A DNA stretch of 64,000 bases from Strix aluco. Lineage: Eukaryota > Chordata > Aves > Strigiformes > Strigidae. Of this stretch, positions 49,627-61,494 are shown in pieces. Position 1 is the stretch's first letter, and each line of letters starts with the position of its first letter. The translations under genes and the position numbers were made by a program. The DNA lies in NCBI RefSeq assembly GCF_031877795.1, contig NC_133933.1, forward strand, positions 67,472,003-67,536,002, written 5' to 3'. The notes below the pieces were generated by a model, which was not told the origin of the DNA, ran no database searches, and was given only the letters and a program-made list of their open reading frames with translations.

Positions 49627-49795
49627 CCAATATTTCCGGGAGTCCATTCTGAATGACATCAGGAAGGCCCGTACCCTCTACACAGGCAGAGAGCTTGCAG
49701 CAGAGCTGGCAAGGATTCGACAACGAGTGGATAATGTTGAAGTCTTGTCTGCTGACATTGTCATAAACTTGCTGCTGTCCTACAGAGACATCCAG
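49627..49795 (+). CDS. MAP3K5: MAP3K5 exon 5 (start of central regulatory region)
   Basis: The acceptor is TTGTTTCTCTCCAG; the first base completes Ser254, then residues 255-310 ([47 protein letters not shown]). In human ASK1 the helical TPR-rich central regulatory region begins around here and supports thioredoxin-domain docking and TRAF recruitment. It ends in phase 0 before donor GTATGA. Only 265 bp separate it from exon 4. Confidence 0.96.
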
Positions 49796-50762
49796 GTATG
49801 AATCCTGTGCTCTAAGATCATTTTAAACATAGTAAATTAAATTACATTCTCAGTGAAATTTTTAGCGTATTTTGCACAGATTTGCTAACAAACTATATGA
49901 ATAATGCACACTGGTGAAAATATTTTACAGTATCTTCTCTTTTTATTTTATTTTGTAGTTACACTGTGTATTATGTGCCTATACATAGTGGAATGGTGCT
50001 GTTATTTTATAACAGCACGTGAAAGGCACACAGCATGTAATAACTCTTCTCCATCTCAGCATTACTGTGTGATGAACAGCCTGTAGTGTGTCCTCCTTCA
50101 AGGTTATGGTAGCATTCTGCTATTGATAATGTATATGTATTCTTTGTCACCATGCTTGTGACATTTATCATGGAAATATAGTATGTTCATATGTATTTCA
50201 GATTCTGGAATGGTGCTAGTAATTGCTTACTTTGTTATATGTAATTTCAGCAGTTGCTTCTTAAACACTTTGAAGTGGTTTTGTTTTGTTGTTTTTTTTT
50301 TTTCTTTTAAAATATGTCAGAGCAAAATACTTTAAAAACTGTGGCATTGAAAGATTCTTTTATTTTGGTTTTGTGGCTCATGCCTACTTCAGAGTTTTGA
50401 GTTGCCTTAATTCAGATGCAGTTAGCACTGTAATGTCTGTACAATATGAACTCTGATATGCGTTCAGTCCCTGAAGCTAACTTTAATTGTGAAACAGATG
50501 TACTAAAATTTCTACAGGTCTGTGTTGAAGCAGTACAGGAGACCAAATTGTGTTTCCCTGCTAAATACTGTGCATATTCACATTTCTGATGAGTGCCAGT
50601 CTGTTTACAGTTTGAGACTGAAGAAACTGAAATCAACAAAACTTAAAATGAACTGGAAATACTTCTTAGTATGAAGTAATAGGTGCTTAGGTGAAAGAGG
50701 AGTTTATATAGGCATACCTCAGTACAGCCACTTAAAACTTCATTATTCCCTTCTTTTGGAAG
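49796..50762 (+). other. MAP3K5: MAP3K5 intron 5 (967 bp)
   Basis: AT-rich intron with a T-rich stretch near 50280-50310. No other feature recognised. Confidence 0.95.
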
Positions 50763-50869
50763 GATTATGATTCCATTGTGAAACTGGTGAAAACTTTAGA
50801 AAAACTGCCTACTTTTGACTTGGCTTCCCACCACCATGTGAGGTTTCATTATGCGTTTGCGCTGAACAG
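50763..50869 (+). CDS. MAP3K5: MAP3K5 exon 6 (TPR region)
   Basis: The acceptor is CCCTTCTTTTGGAAG. Encodes residues 311-345 plus two bases of Arg346: DYDSIVKLVKTLEKLP, TFDLASHHHVRFHYAFALN. Residue 320 is Lys where the remembered human MAP3K5 and MAP3K15 sequences both have Glu (KLVETLE). The donor is AG followed by GTAAGA (phase 2). Confidence 0.95.
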
Positions 50870-53089
50870 GTAAGAATCTACCCTCCCTTCCATTAATGAG
50901 AACTGCAAACTCCATGCTGAGTTGGTAATCCCAGGTGAAGTTCCCTGCTGGAATCTTCATACGCAGGTCTAGGGATTTTCACTGAAGCAGCGTTGGGGAC
51001 TCTGAGCTTCGTGATCAATCTAAGATTTTGTTTTCTCTTGTACTGTCAAATTTAATTCCTTTTTCCTTTAATGTGTTTGATTTGTCTTTCCATAGGTTTG
51101 CATAATTTTTTTGTTTCAGTACCTAAATTGGAGCAGTATTTTTACCTCTAAAATACACTTTTAACATTGCTGTATGAGTGGCAGTGCTGCAGCATTTGTG
51201 CTAACTTAGACATCATCTCATTCAAGTTTGAGTTCTGCTAGTGTCAGGAGACAAGAGGAGAACTTTCATCAAATGTCCTTCAGAAGATTTTATTATATTA
51301 TAATAATGTTTTTCATGTTCTCTGATAACATGCACAAAATGTGACACATGGAGCAACATGCACTACTTTCCTGGGTTAAATGAGAGCTAAGCCTAGATTT
51401 TTTTCTTTTTTTTTTTTTTTCCCAAGGATACTGGCAATTGGACAAGGAACTAAAAGGGGAGTTTTTCAGAGAAAATCAGAGGTTTTCTGCTCCCCTGCTG
51501 TTAACACAATGAACATTTTGCTATTGACATTTAGAGGAGTAGACCAGGTGTCAGCAGGCATTGAAATTCTCAAATACAGAAAATGTCTACAGATCTTTCT
51601 ACTTGTCACAGATTTGAATATTGTAATTCAGATTTGCTGATGAGGCTCTGCATATCATGTCAAAGGGATGTCAAAATATGTCAGAAGTAACTAGTTGAAA
51701 AAATAAACCTGTTTTTGAAAGAAAAAATAAAAATAAAACCCAGCTATCTGGCATCTTTTTGCTGAATAAAATGTCCAGATCCTTTCTTGCTCCTTTACAC
51801 CAGGTATATGAAGGTATAAATGTTGTCCCCTTTTTGTTCCTGCTTTGCCATAGATATGTGGAGCTTTGCAGATTAAATAATCCAGCATGTATCTGCCACT
51901 TCTACATAGCCTTCACAAAGGTCACTAGGTGTACCTTGGAGTTTTAACAAGTTATTTAGACCTCAAGGTTACTTTTCTAAAACAAAGTCACCTTTGAAAA
52001 CAGGACCTGACTAGTTCACTGGGACACTAAAAAAAACTACAAAACTGCAGTATAATTTTTTTCAGGCAGATAGATGCTTACACTTATTGGTTCTGTTGTG
52101 ACTTCTTGCAGAATAAAAGGTCTGTTTATAGATGTGACTGTAAGATGTAGCCTGTGAGGGTATCTGTCATACAAACAATCTGCACAGTACCTCCAGAGGA
52201 GTTCAGATAAATTTTTTCCTGTCCCTCCCTTCCCTAGATTGTACATTCAACTGGAATCTATGACAGCCATGAAAACATTCATGCTTTGATGTGTGCCAAG
52301 AAGGAATTACTTGGGGTAATTGTAGCTTTCTCCTTAATTGAAATATAGAGGATGTTTCCTGAACTAAGGCAGGTCTGGAATACTCTGCCCATATGAATGT
52401 TTGCTGCAGAAGAAGATGTCCCTCTTGCTTCTAATCCAGATCGCTGGTACAGAAGGATAGAGTGTCTCAATTAGTCAGGATTAGTCTGACTTGAATGAAG
52501 AAAGTGTGTGAAGGCATTGATGATGGAAGAGCAAGCAGAAAGAAAAGTAGGGAGCTCTGTCTCTGGAGACCAGCAAAATGTAAATGGCTCGTATTACAGA
52601 ACACTGTTGTGTCTTACTCATTTTGTTCTCATTAAGTTCAGCTAGCTATTGGTTTGATCTGGATTAGTGACAGTAGATACAAGATGTGGAAGAGTTAGCC
52701 ACCTGAAACTCCATTCTGAAAATTGCCCTTCTCTAATGAAAGTCAGCCAAAAAACATAAAGAAGCTGCAGACTTATCTTTGTTGCTTTACTTGAGTGGTC
52801 AATACGAGAAGAGAAAACAAAAGGAAGCAAACCTTCAACAACTGGGCAAGAGATCAGTTGGCAGGGGAACTAAAATAACACAGACCTGAAGGAGACTGTT
52901 ACTTGCTCAGCCAGGAACTCTTGATTTCCTTCCTTGGGGCCTGGGATTGGGAGCACTTGTCGATCTCAGATGAGTACACCAGCCTTGCTGTGCCACTGTA
53001 GAAGTACTTGGGGAGCCTACTGCAGCAATGTAGTCTGAGGGGACTTTTCCTAATTTGTTAGAATTTGACTGGTCTGAAAGTTGAGAGGA

Positions 53090-53165
53090 GATTGCACTAG
53101 GTTTCATTTACCTTTCTCATCAGGCTGAGACTTCAAGGTTTTTTCCAACCTAGATGATTCTGTGA
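53090..53165 (+). mobile_element. Diverged CR1 3' end
   Basis: CTTCAAGGTTTTTTCCAACC, then TAGATGATTCTGTGAC matches the CR1 terminus (TTTAAGGTCCCTTCCAACC, then TAGATGATTCTATGA). The 5' limit is unclear. Confidence 0.55.
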
Positions 53166-54250
53166 CATCAGTAGAGGTTGGCCCAGCACCGTAGACTTGC
53201 ACACTCTATTTGCTTTTTTTTGCTCAGGAAAACAGTTTATACTGTCTGCTCAAACAAGTGCTTTGCTCTATTTTCTTAATTATTTTTTATGATGCAAGTA
53301 CTCATTCATCCTCAGTTACCCATTCTGCTTGATTTAAACCTTTTCTTCCACATCACTCCCTTCTGTAGCTACATGAGCTCAGAGCTCATGAGCTCAGGTA
53401 TCATTTAAGAGTACATGTGCCCTGATCTCTCAGGTTTGACGTTGAAACTGCCTGTTCAAATGCATCAAAACTTCAGTATGTCCTTGTAGAGGGGGAAGAA
53501 AAATATCCATTACTAAACCTCTGGTCAAGTAGTATCTGCTTTAAGATGTCTGTGACTTCTGATGTGTCTTTTTTTTTTTTTTTCTGGGGTAGCCTTCTCT
53601 TTCAGGCTTCTTCAGCGCAAAGCTTGCAGGACAGACACAAAACCACTTTTATATATTCCCCCCAAATTAAAATTGTAGCCACTCAAATGTTACTAGCAAT
53701 TTCTCTAAAAGAATATAATACATTCCTCAAACCATTGAAGAACAGGTTTGTCTGACAAAGGAGTCATTTGGTTGTTCAATACACAAATATGTAAAAAATT
53801 CTAAACTCTTGATACAGAATTATGTATTTATCCAAACTGTGAGTCACCAGGAAGCATCTAATGCTTGCAGTTATGTGGTTCGTTTGTCTGAAGTACTTCT
53901 GTTAATATTATCTTATTGGCTTCATTTCTTAATCTTTTCCTATCATGTGAATTCAGTCTGGTTTGTGCTTTTTGTCTTTTTTTGCTTCACATTCAAAATG
54001 TATATTAAAAAAAACCCACAAACACAAGATGGAATCTTTTTTCTTTTAAAGCGTGAGTTACTGTGAAAGAAATATCAAATATGAACCCTAGTTTTATATC
54101 TATTTTGTAGAAAAGTAACACATGACACTTCTAAGAATTACTCTTGAGGTTCTTGTTGCTGTTGTCGGTGCTTTGCTCTAGCTGATGCTTCATGAAAGAG
54201 AGAAAACATGTTTGGGGGCTTTTATAAAGGTGCTCCATGATATTAAGAAA

Positions 54251-54306
54251 AGGTGGGGGTGGGGGGGAGGAGGAGGAAGGGCGGGAAGTGTGTATATATA
54301 ATATAG
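54251..54306. repeat. G-rich tract followed by (TA)n, before exon 7
   Basis: GGTGGGGGTGGGGGGG, then AGGAGGAGGAAGGGCGGG at 54251-54286, followed by TGTGTATATATAATATA. It ends about 120 bases before exon 7 and has several G-runs able to form quadruplexes in the RNA. Confidence 0.9.
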
Positions 54307-54423
54307 TCCATTGTGTCTAGAAGCATATTTTACATTAAGTCATACATATATTCAAACACTGTCTTGAAAAAGTATTTCTTGTTAACTTTATTGGTTTTTT
54401 AATCAAAAATTTTTTTTTGATAG

Positions 54424-54594
54424 GCGAAATCTGCCTGGAGACAGACAGAAAGCTCTAGAAATTATGATTCCTCTGGTGGAACAGGAAGACCAAGTAGCTT
54501 CAGATATGTACTGCCTGGTTGGTCGAATTTACAAGGACATGTTTCTGGAATCTGGGTTCACAGATACAGAAAGCAGGGACAAAGGGACTTTCTG
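54424..54594 (+). CDS. MAP3K5: MAP3K5 exon 7 (TPR region)
   Basis: The acceptor is a T-rich stretch ending TTTTTTTTGATAG. The first base completes Arg346; residues 347-402 (RNLPGDRQKALEIMIPLVEQ, ASDMYCLVGRIYKDMF, FTDTESRD) and two bases of Trp403 follow. The donor is read as TTCTG followed by GTCAGT, because the joined codon TG+G then gives the family's Trp-Phe-Lys-Lys. GTCAGT has C at +3, so this donor is weaker than average. Confidence 0.94.
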
Positions 54595-56593
54595 GTCAGT
54601 ACTGTTTTCCTGGTCTATGTCCTTTTGTTAGCTTTGGGAAAATGTTCCTAAAACAAGAATATATTTCAACTGTTTTTCATTTCAAATACTTGGTATCCTT
54701 AAGGGATGATACACTGAATGTTCTAATATTAGTTCATTTGTTAAGAATGAGAGATTTATGTTGTTCACAGATACAGTTCCTCAGAGTTCTTGAAGTGCCT
54801 CAGAGACTTGGAAGTTTAGGTAGCTCTCATCAGTGTATTTCCCTCCTTCTTCCCAAGTGTAAAGTCTTCTGTTTGCTATATTATTCTTAGGAATCTGGGC
54901 CAGACAATAATCAGCTGTGAATCAATTGGCATATCTGCAATCTGGCAGATACTAGCTTTGCAGGCTTAAAGGTGCTGAGGCTTAACTCTGCACTAATGCT
55001 TAGGGTCTACCATTCTGTCTTTTTTTGGCTTCCATGCTCACAAGCAATATGACTGTTCTAAACTCATGCTGGCAAAAGTTTTATCACCCCATCATCACCA
55101 TGTAGTATTATGTATATTACAGTGGACTACAGTACCATCGATAGTCAAAGAAGCACACAATAGGCTAGATAAATTCTTATCTTAATTCTAGAGGCAAGTA
55201 TCATGTTCTTTATTGCTTTTGAAATGCACTAAAATGCTGTTACAGGGAATAGGTTAAAAAATGGAGGCACCGGACTCCATTGTAGATTTCTGTCAGAATG
55301 AGCTGCTTTTCTCCATTATGATTCTGATGAGGAAACAGACAATCTGTGTTTATGTATCCTGCACATCAGATACTAGTTCTGGTCTTATGCTCATCAGCTG
55401 CCTGTTGAATTAAATGCTTAGAATGGAAAGCTTTTTTCTCCCTTCATAATTTATCACTTGTTTTCAGTAAACTTCGTATTAGAATGGTCTTTGGTAAAAG
55501 ATAAGATATCATTTTTTTTACCATTTATGGCATCAGAATACAAGTACAGTTTATGATTTCTGGTCATGCTTTACAGTTTTGCAATGCTTACTGGATTTTT
55601 TTAAGGGTGTTGAAATAACAGGAATGCAGCATATTGTTGTTGTCCCCCCTTCATAATTTTGGATTAAAGAAAAATTTTATTTCCTGTAAGGCAAAGCTCA
55701 TAACAAACTTCCAAGATTCTGTTTAAAAAAAAAAATAAAAAATTGCTTATGTCATAAACTAATATAAAAAGAAAACTGTAGTCCTGTATACAAATACTAG
55801 GCATTATCACAGGCTAAACAGAATAAACAGAAATTACTTTTGCTATTGTACATCTTGCTTTTTCCTCACCCATAGTGCCTTATGAACAGATAAACTTTGA
55901 GATTTTCAAGCATGATTGAACTAAGAACCATTATATGTATAATAGTGGTAATTCCTTCTAAAATATTTCATGTAGTCATTTTGCCACACTTTTAATAGAA
56001 GCATCTTAGCAATCATGGTATTCATACATTTGATGAGGGGAAGTGATTGCAGTAAGGCATACTAGTTTGGGAAAGGACAGCAGGCTGGCAACTCCTGCAG
56101 CAGGGTAGGGTGCTGACCAGCCAGCCCCTAAATAATCCCCAAAGTCTCTGGCCAGTAGGACCCAATACAGACTTCTCTGTGTGCCTGCTGTGGTAGAGCA
56201 AGGGGATCTCTGTTGAGTCAAGCTGGAGTTTGGCCGGAAGCTGTGCCGGATGGATCTGTCTCTTTTTGCTTGTACTTTATGCTGGATATTGATTTGAATT
56301 CTAGTGTTAGTCATACAGCAGACTTGATGTGGCTGAAGGGTTGACTCATAATTCAGTGGAAGGCTCCTGGGAAGGAGCAGACCTACTCTAGTGCTACAGC
56401 AGGCCGCAATGGGGGGACGTGTGTGCAGGAACATGATAGTGTTACTTTATGTTAAGATAAAGGTTAGCTCAGTCTTGGAGAAATGAGGATGTAGGAGAGG
56501 TATAGTGAATTGCGTAAGATAATGAGAATTTGGCAGCCAGAACCAAAGCACTGGTTTTGCAAAACTAGTGATGTCAAGGTACTTTGGTCTATA

Positions 56594-56629
56594 CCAAAAA
56601 AAACCAAACCCAAAATCAAACAAAAACCT
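56594..56629. repeat. A/C-rich low-complexity tract
   Basis: CCAAAAAAAACCAAACCC followed by AAAATCAAACAAAAACC. Confidence 0.75.
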
Positions 56630-58240
56630 CTGGCAGGCAGTATGCTTTCTTGACAATTAAAAAGCAGAAAAAAAAAGACATTTTTCATATAAATATGAGA
56701 GAAGAGATGAAATTAATTATTAACTGTCACTTTCTTGTTGCATACTGACAGTGGAAATCAGACTTACCAACGCTGTCAAGTCTATTCAAATCTTTTCACT
56801 GCTACCTCCCTAATTCAGTGTCTGTCCTGCAACATTTTCCCAAATGTCAGCTTTAATTTCTTTATGGCATTTATAATCAAATCAGCTAAGCCAGCCTCTA
56901 CTTTATAGGCAGACTTTTAAACCTTACTGCCCTTATACAATACTGTGCAGGTTCCTCCAGTGATATTTGGGGCATGACAATGTACAGCAGTTACACCATT
57001 TGAATTTAAATCAGTTCAGTCAACAGATGGGACTTGTGAGTTGTTTGGGAAACCATGAATATTTTCATCTGTTCAAAATTAATTATTACAGGTTATTTTT
57101 TTTGTCTGTAAATTTTTGTTGTCTAGGCTATGTGGATATAAGGCAGGTTTAAGAACGTCAGTAAGGATCACACCAAGTATAAAATAATACTTTTGGTTGT
57201 AACAACTTAGGAGAGGTAAATAGAACTACAGAGGTCCAAGATAACTGATATTTCTTGGTGTGAGTAGCATGTAGAGATGGCTAGAACAATTAATTTCTAC
57301 TGTGAGGAAGGGAGATTTGGGAGCAATTTCAAAAGAAGAGGCAGAACCCAGGAACAAAAATTCCCAGGATGTCCCTTCTGGTCTACTGAGGGTAGGTGGG
57401 GAGGTGCTGGCAGCAGGGGACTGCAGGGATGGCCTCTGACAAGAGACAAGGACCTGCCCTGTGTCAGACACAGCCAGTTCCAGCCAACTCCAATGGACTC
57501 ATCACTGGCCAAAACTGGGTGCATCAGCAAAACTGATGGTGCCTCCGTGGTAACATATCTAAGACAGGTTTTCTGGGGGCTGTTTCACCAATGCTTCTGC
57601 ATGCAGTAACTGTTTTGCAAACTTAAGCTCATTTCCGCCTCCTTTGCCTGTATGATTAACATTGTTTACAGCACAAATGTGCCCACCTGTTGATACACAT
57701 GAGATTCTTATTTTATCTTTAAAATTTGAAGTTTGTATCTGTCTAAGAACAAGAGAAATTTTCATAGTCATGCCAGAAATTAGGCATTTTGGGACAAAAC
57801 AAAAAAAGTGAAAGTACAGAGTCTCTTGTATTAGAACAAAAATACTTATTTTCAAGGTTTTTTCTTCTTCTGTCAATTTTTCCTCTTTCCTTCTCCTGAT
57901 ATTGCAGGAATTCCTGAGGATTACAGCATGAAAGATCTCTAGGGCAAAAAAGGGAGTCCGGTTCCCAACATCGCTATATCTCCAAACAGATTACACCAGC
58001 CTGCGGGTCTCTTCTTGCTATATATGCTTAGAATCAATGAGAGCGTCATCCTATTTGGTTGACGGGTTTTTATTCGGTTTGGGTTTTTTTGTTGTGGGGT
58101 TTTTGGTTTTTTTTAAATGAGGGAAAATGTTTTGTATGTACTTTCTTCCTTGTTTTGTTGTAACTCGCAGTACAAGAGGGGAAGGCAGATGATGAATGAA
58201 AAGAATCGAGTCTTTTCTGCTTATCTTTTTTTTTGTCTTA

Positions 58241-58290
58241 GAGGACTATTGTCTAGTGGTTAAGGTAGGCAACTGGAGTATAAGAAATAT
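58241..58290 (+). mobile_element. Possible MIR-type SINE head (tRNA-like)
   Basis: TTGTCTAGTGGTTAAGGTAG, then GCAACTGGAGTATAAGAAA resembles the tRNA-derived head of amniote MIR elements (TAGTGGTTAAGAGCACGGAC and onward). Too short and diverged to be sure. Confidence 0.3.
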
Positions 58291-58699
58291 ATGTAGCAGA
58301 TTGAAGAGAAGCCTGTCTTGCAGTTTTGGAAAGCAGAGCTTATGTTAAAGGATGCGAAGTCCTGAATGGTTAGAGCAGGAAAAACAACAAACAAAATATA
58401 ATAAAAACCAGCCATATTTTTGGCCTGCTAGGATCAAAACACCTTAGCTCTGCTTACATGTCAAAGTGTGGTCTGGAAGCCAAATCCTTAGTGTTTGCAT
58501 AGATTATTTGTCTTTCCTTCCCTATGTATTAATCTCACAACCTCCTTAATTTTTTATATAATCCATTTGTTTGTCTGGATTTTTCCCATCCTTTTGAAAG
58601 TATTTTTAAACTCCATTACTGTAGCAGAGTTGTGTTAACTGAATCTCTTGTGCTCCTTAACTCACATATGATAGTCCTGTTTACCTCCTCCTTACAGAG

Positions 58700-58732
58700 G
58701 TGTATGTGTATATATGTATCTATATATATATG
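58700..58732. repeat. (TATG/TA)n microsatellite
   Basis: TGTATGTGTATATATGTATC followed by TATATATATATG. Confidence 0.85.
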
Positions 58733-59507
58733 CAACCAAACATGTTCTTATTCTGTAGAACAAATTTAAAGCACTGTAGATCTGCTGTCGCTGTTGTCAC
58801 CACAACTTGCATTGCCAGCTTGAGGATAGTGAGTGCTGTGTTTGTGTGAAGCCCCTTGACTTCATTCAAAACAAGATTTAGGCTAGGTGAATACCACTGC
58901 TTTTCCTCTTGCTCGCTTGCTTCCTCTTGAGGAGAATAAAATCTGGTATAATCCTTTTTCATGTGAATAGATTCATAAGGACAAGACACCCAGTAAAGAA
59001 TAAAATTTGGAGTAGGTGAAATTGTAGCTAAATGCAAAGTATGTTCTTATATCACTTGCTTTTGTGGTTACGCATTTTGATATGCTTGTACGTCACTGTA
59101 GCAGATCCACAATAGAATCTAAGGTTTCAAGTCAGTGAAAATTCATATATTTAAGAGTTAATGAGTTTATTAATAAATATGACTCTGAAATAGGTCTCTT
59201 ACAAGCTGAAAGTGTTTTCTTTAATCTCAAACAGAATTGGAAATCTAGTAAGATGCTATAACTTCACTGGGATGGATGAGTAGGGTCTGTGCTTGTGTGA
59301 GGGGAAAGGAAATGGGAGGAGGATGTACAAATAACGGACTCCTAAAAATAACCACAAAGCATGTGGGGAAAACAGTAAAATATTTTTGCTTCCATGGATT
59401 CTTGCTGTATAAACAGAAGATAAGCACTTAAAGTACCTAAAAGCATAATTATGTCCCTATTAGATTGCATTATTTAGAAAGTAAACTTGTATGTTTGTTT
59501 CTTCTAG

Positions 59508-59620
59508 GTTCAAGAAGGCGTTTGAGTCAGAGCCAACGTTACAGTCAGGAATTAATTATGCAGTACTCCTTCTGGCAGCTGGACATTGCTTTGATACGTC
59601 TTTTGAGCTGCGGAAAGTTG
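59508..59620 (+). CDS. MAP3K5: MAP3K5 exon 8 (TPR region), last exon in window
   Basis: The acceptor is TGTTTCTTCTAG. The first base completes Trp403, then residues 404-440 ([37 protein letters not shown]) and the first base of Gly441. The donor is GTAATT, lacking G at +5. The next expected family segment (VKLSSLLGKKG...) is not found before 64000, so intron 8 extends out of the window. Confidence 0.95.
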
Positions 59621-60083
59621 GTAATTATAGCTTGCAAACTCTCAGTGAAATCGCATTCTAGTGAAAGTATGACACCACCCATTATAGGGGAAAAATCTGA
59701 TGGTTGTATATGAATGCTTTGATAGTGCGCATGTGAGTGTGCATTTAAGTTGGTCTCCCCCATCTGATTGCGGGTGAGCACTGTCAATGAAGATCTGGTT
59801 CCAGTTTCAGGGTCTTAACTGGTTACAAGAGCTTAGTGAAAACTGACAGCTCTTCTTCACAATGGCATCATTTGTGTGAAACAGGAACACCTTAAGGGGG
59901 AATCCAGTTCCAGCTAGCATTCTTTAAAAAAAAAAACCCATCCCTGTAGAACTGTAGGGATTATGGACAAAAAGTCCATCATAAGAGTGAGGGAAATGCA
60001 TTTGACTTGAGCTTGGGATGGGCTGAGAGAAGAATGTTTCTCTTCTGATGTTTTCTTTGAGGTTTCCTGAATGTGTCTGTATT

Positions 60084-60285
60084 CATAGAATCACAGAGTG
60101 ATTTGGGTTGGAAAGGACCTTTTTAAGATCATCTGGTCCAACTCCCCTGCTGTGGCCAGGGACATCTTTCACTAGATCAGGTTGCTCAGCCTGACCTTGA
60201 ACACTTCCAATGATGGGGCATTCACAACTTCCTTGGGCAACCTGGTCCAATGTCTCACCACCCTTGTAAAAATTTCTTGCTTAAG
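60084..60285 (-). mobile_element. CR1 LINE 3' fragment, antisense
   Basis: The + strand reads CATAGAATCACAGAGTGATT, TGGGTTGGAAAGGACC, AAGATCATCTGGTCCAACTC, AGGTTGCTCAGCCTGACC and GGGCAACCTGGTCCAATGTC. This is the reverse complement of the CR1 3' end, with the terminus at the left, 5'-truncated. Confidence 0.92.
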
Positions 60286-61494
60286 AAGGAAGAATTAAGG
60301 TGACCATTTTGTTTGTGATTTTGCAGGATTTGAGGAGAGTGCAAAGTCAAGATTAGTCAGTAATACTTTCAGGGAAGATATGGGAGAAAGCACTGAATGT
60401 TACAATATGTAGTAATGTATCCTTTGCAACTGGCAATCTTCTCCATTAATTTGTATAGTTCTTGGCATATTGTAAAGTCTTTTTTATCCTTCTGTCTCCT
60501 GAAAGGTTGTCAAGTGAGAAAGATACATTCTGTGGAGTGAAGAACATTGTTTCTGTAATCAGCTGCTGCTCTGGTTTAGAAGTTAGGTGTGCACTGTATG
60601 TCTGGAAGTAATTTTCTAGATATATAGGGTTTTTTTGTGTGAAGGTCTGAGTGAGATGGTTACATTCACATAGATAATGGAAGTGAAATTGAAATTCTCT
60701 GTTGTGAATGAAGGTATTCATTTGGATGTGATAGGCTGCATAGAGTTGCCCCAACTACTCTTTGCCCTTCTGTGAGTAGGTGAGATTTTCCTTTTTGGGT
60801 CGAATAGAATACTTCCATCTCCTACACTGATTCTTGTGCCAGCGTAGGAGGTAAAAATACATATTTTTCTTTCTACACAGCATTTGCAAATAATTCACTC
60901 AGCTGGACTAATTTTAAATTAGTTTAGCAAAGCTGGGCTATATTTATTGTGTAGTTTAATTTGAATCTTTCCATTTTGAAGAAACATCTCAGCTGCACAC
61001 AGGCTACAGCCGACTAAATTTGGACACATTAATTGTACTGATGAAATCTGGGTGTTATTTGTAGGGATCAGATGTTTGTTATCATATTCTTGTGAGTTCT
61101 TCCAGTGTTGTTTTCCCTATTGTTTGTATGGAGAATATTATAGAAAATAAGGTTCCTTATTACTTAAGCTTCCATCCACAGCTGATGAATGATTTAGAGG
61201 AGAAATATTTGGTAGCTGTTTGGTGGAAGGATTGGGGTTTTTTTTAAGCTGTTGGTGTGCCCCTCTCATGGAAACATTTACTTGGTGTCTGCTGAAAACC
61301 CTTGATATAGCAACTCCTCCTGTTATTCACTAGTGTCTATCTTTCTTATTTTGTTATGGGAAATCCTGTCAAAATGCTTTAACCCTCAGACTGACTTAGC
61401 TGTTTTGAAACAAGCTTTCAAATACCTATATAATGTAGACCCTATATGTGTCATTGGTCATTGATTTCTTGTTGATAAGACTGTGGTCACTGTT

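Larger units (their letters stand above)
50870..54423 (+). other. MAP3K5: MAP3K5 intron 6 (3.55 kb)
   Basis: Contains poly-T runs near 51400 and 53570, a CR1-like 3' end near 53.1 kb, a palindrome at 53372-53390 and a G-rich tract close to exon 7. No extra exon recognised. Confidence 0.9.
54595..59507 (+). other. MAP3K5: MAP3K5 intron 7 (4.9 kb)
   Basis: Contains A/C-rich and T/G-rich low-complexity tracts, a TA-rich microsatellite near 58.7 kb and a possible MIR head near 58.24 kb. No exon recognised. Confidence 0.9.

Noticed and set aside
56006..56434. 142-codon antisense open frame in intron 7
   Set aside because: No recognisable family, no splice context, composition like the surrounding intron; chance is the simplest explanation.
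58241..58290. tRNA gene
   Set aside because: Only an A-box-like TCTAGTGGTTAAGG is visible; no B box or acceptor stem can be paired. A decayed SINE head is more likely.
5377..59620. Assignment to the paralogue MAP3K15 or MAP3K6
   Set aside because: N-terminus MSDSSEGI, VYCCDSSFMKG and the seven-cysteine pattern fit MAP3K5; MAP3K15 differs in these stretches.
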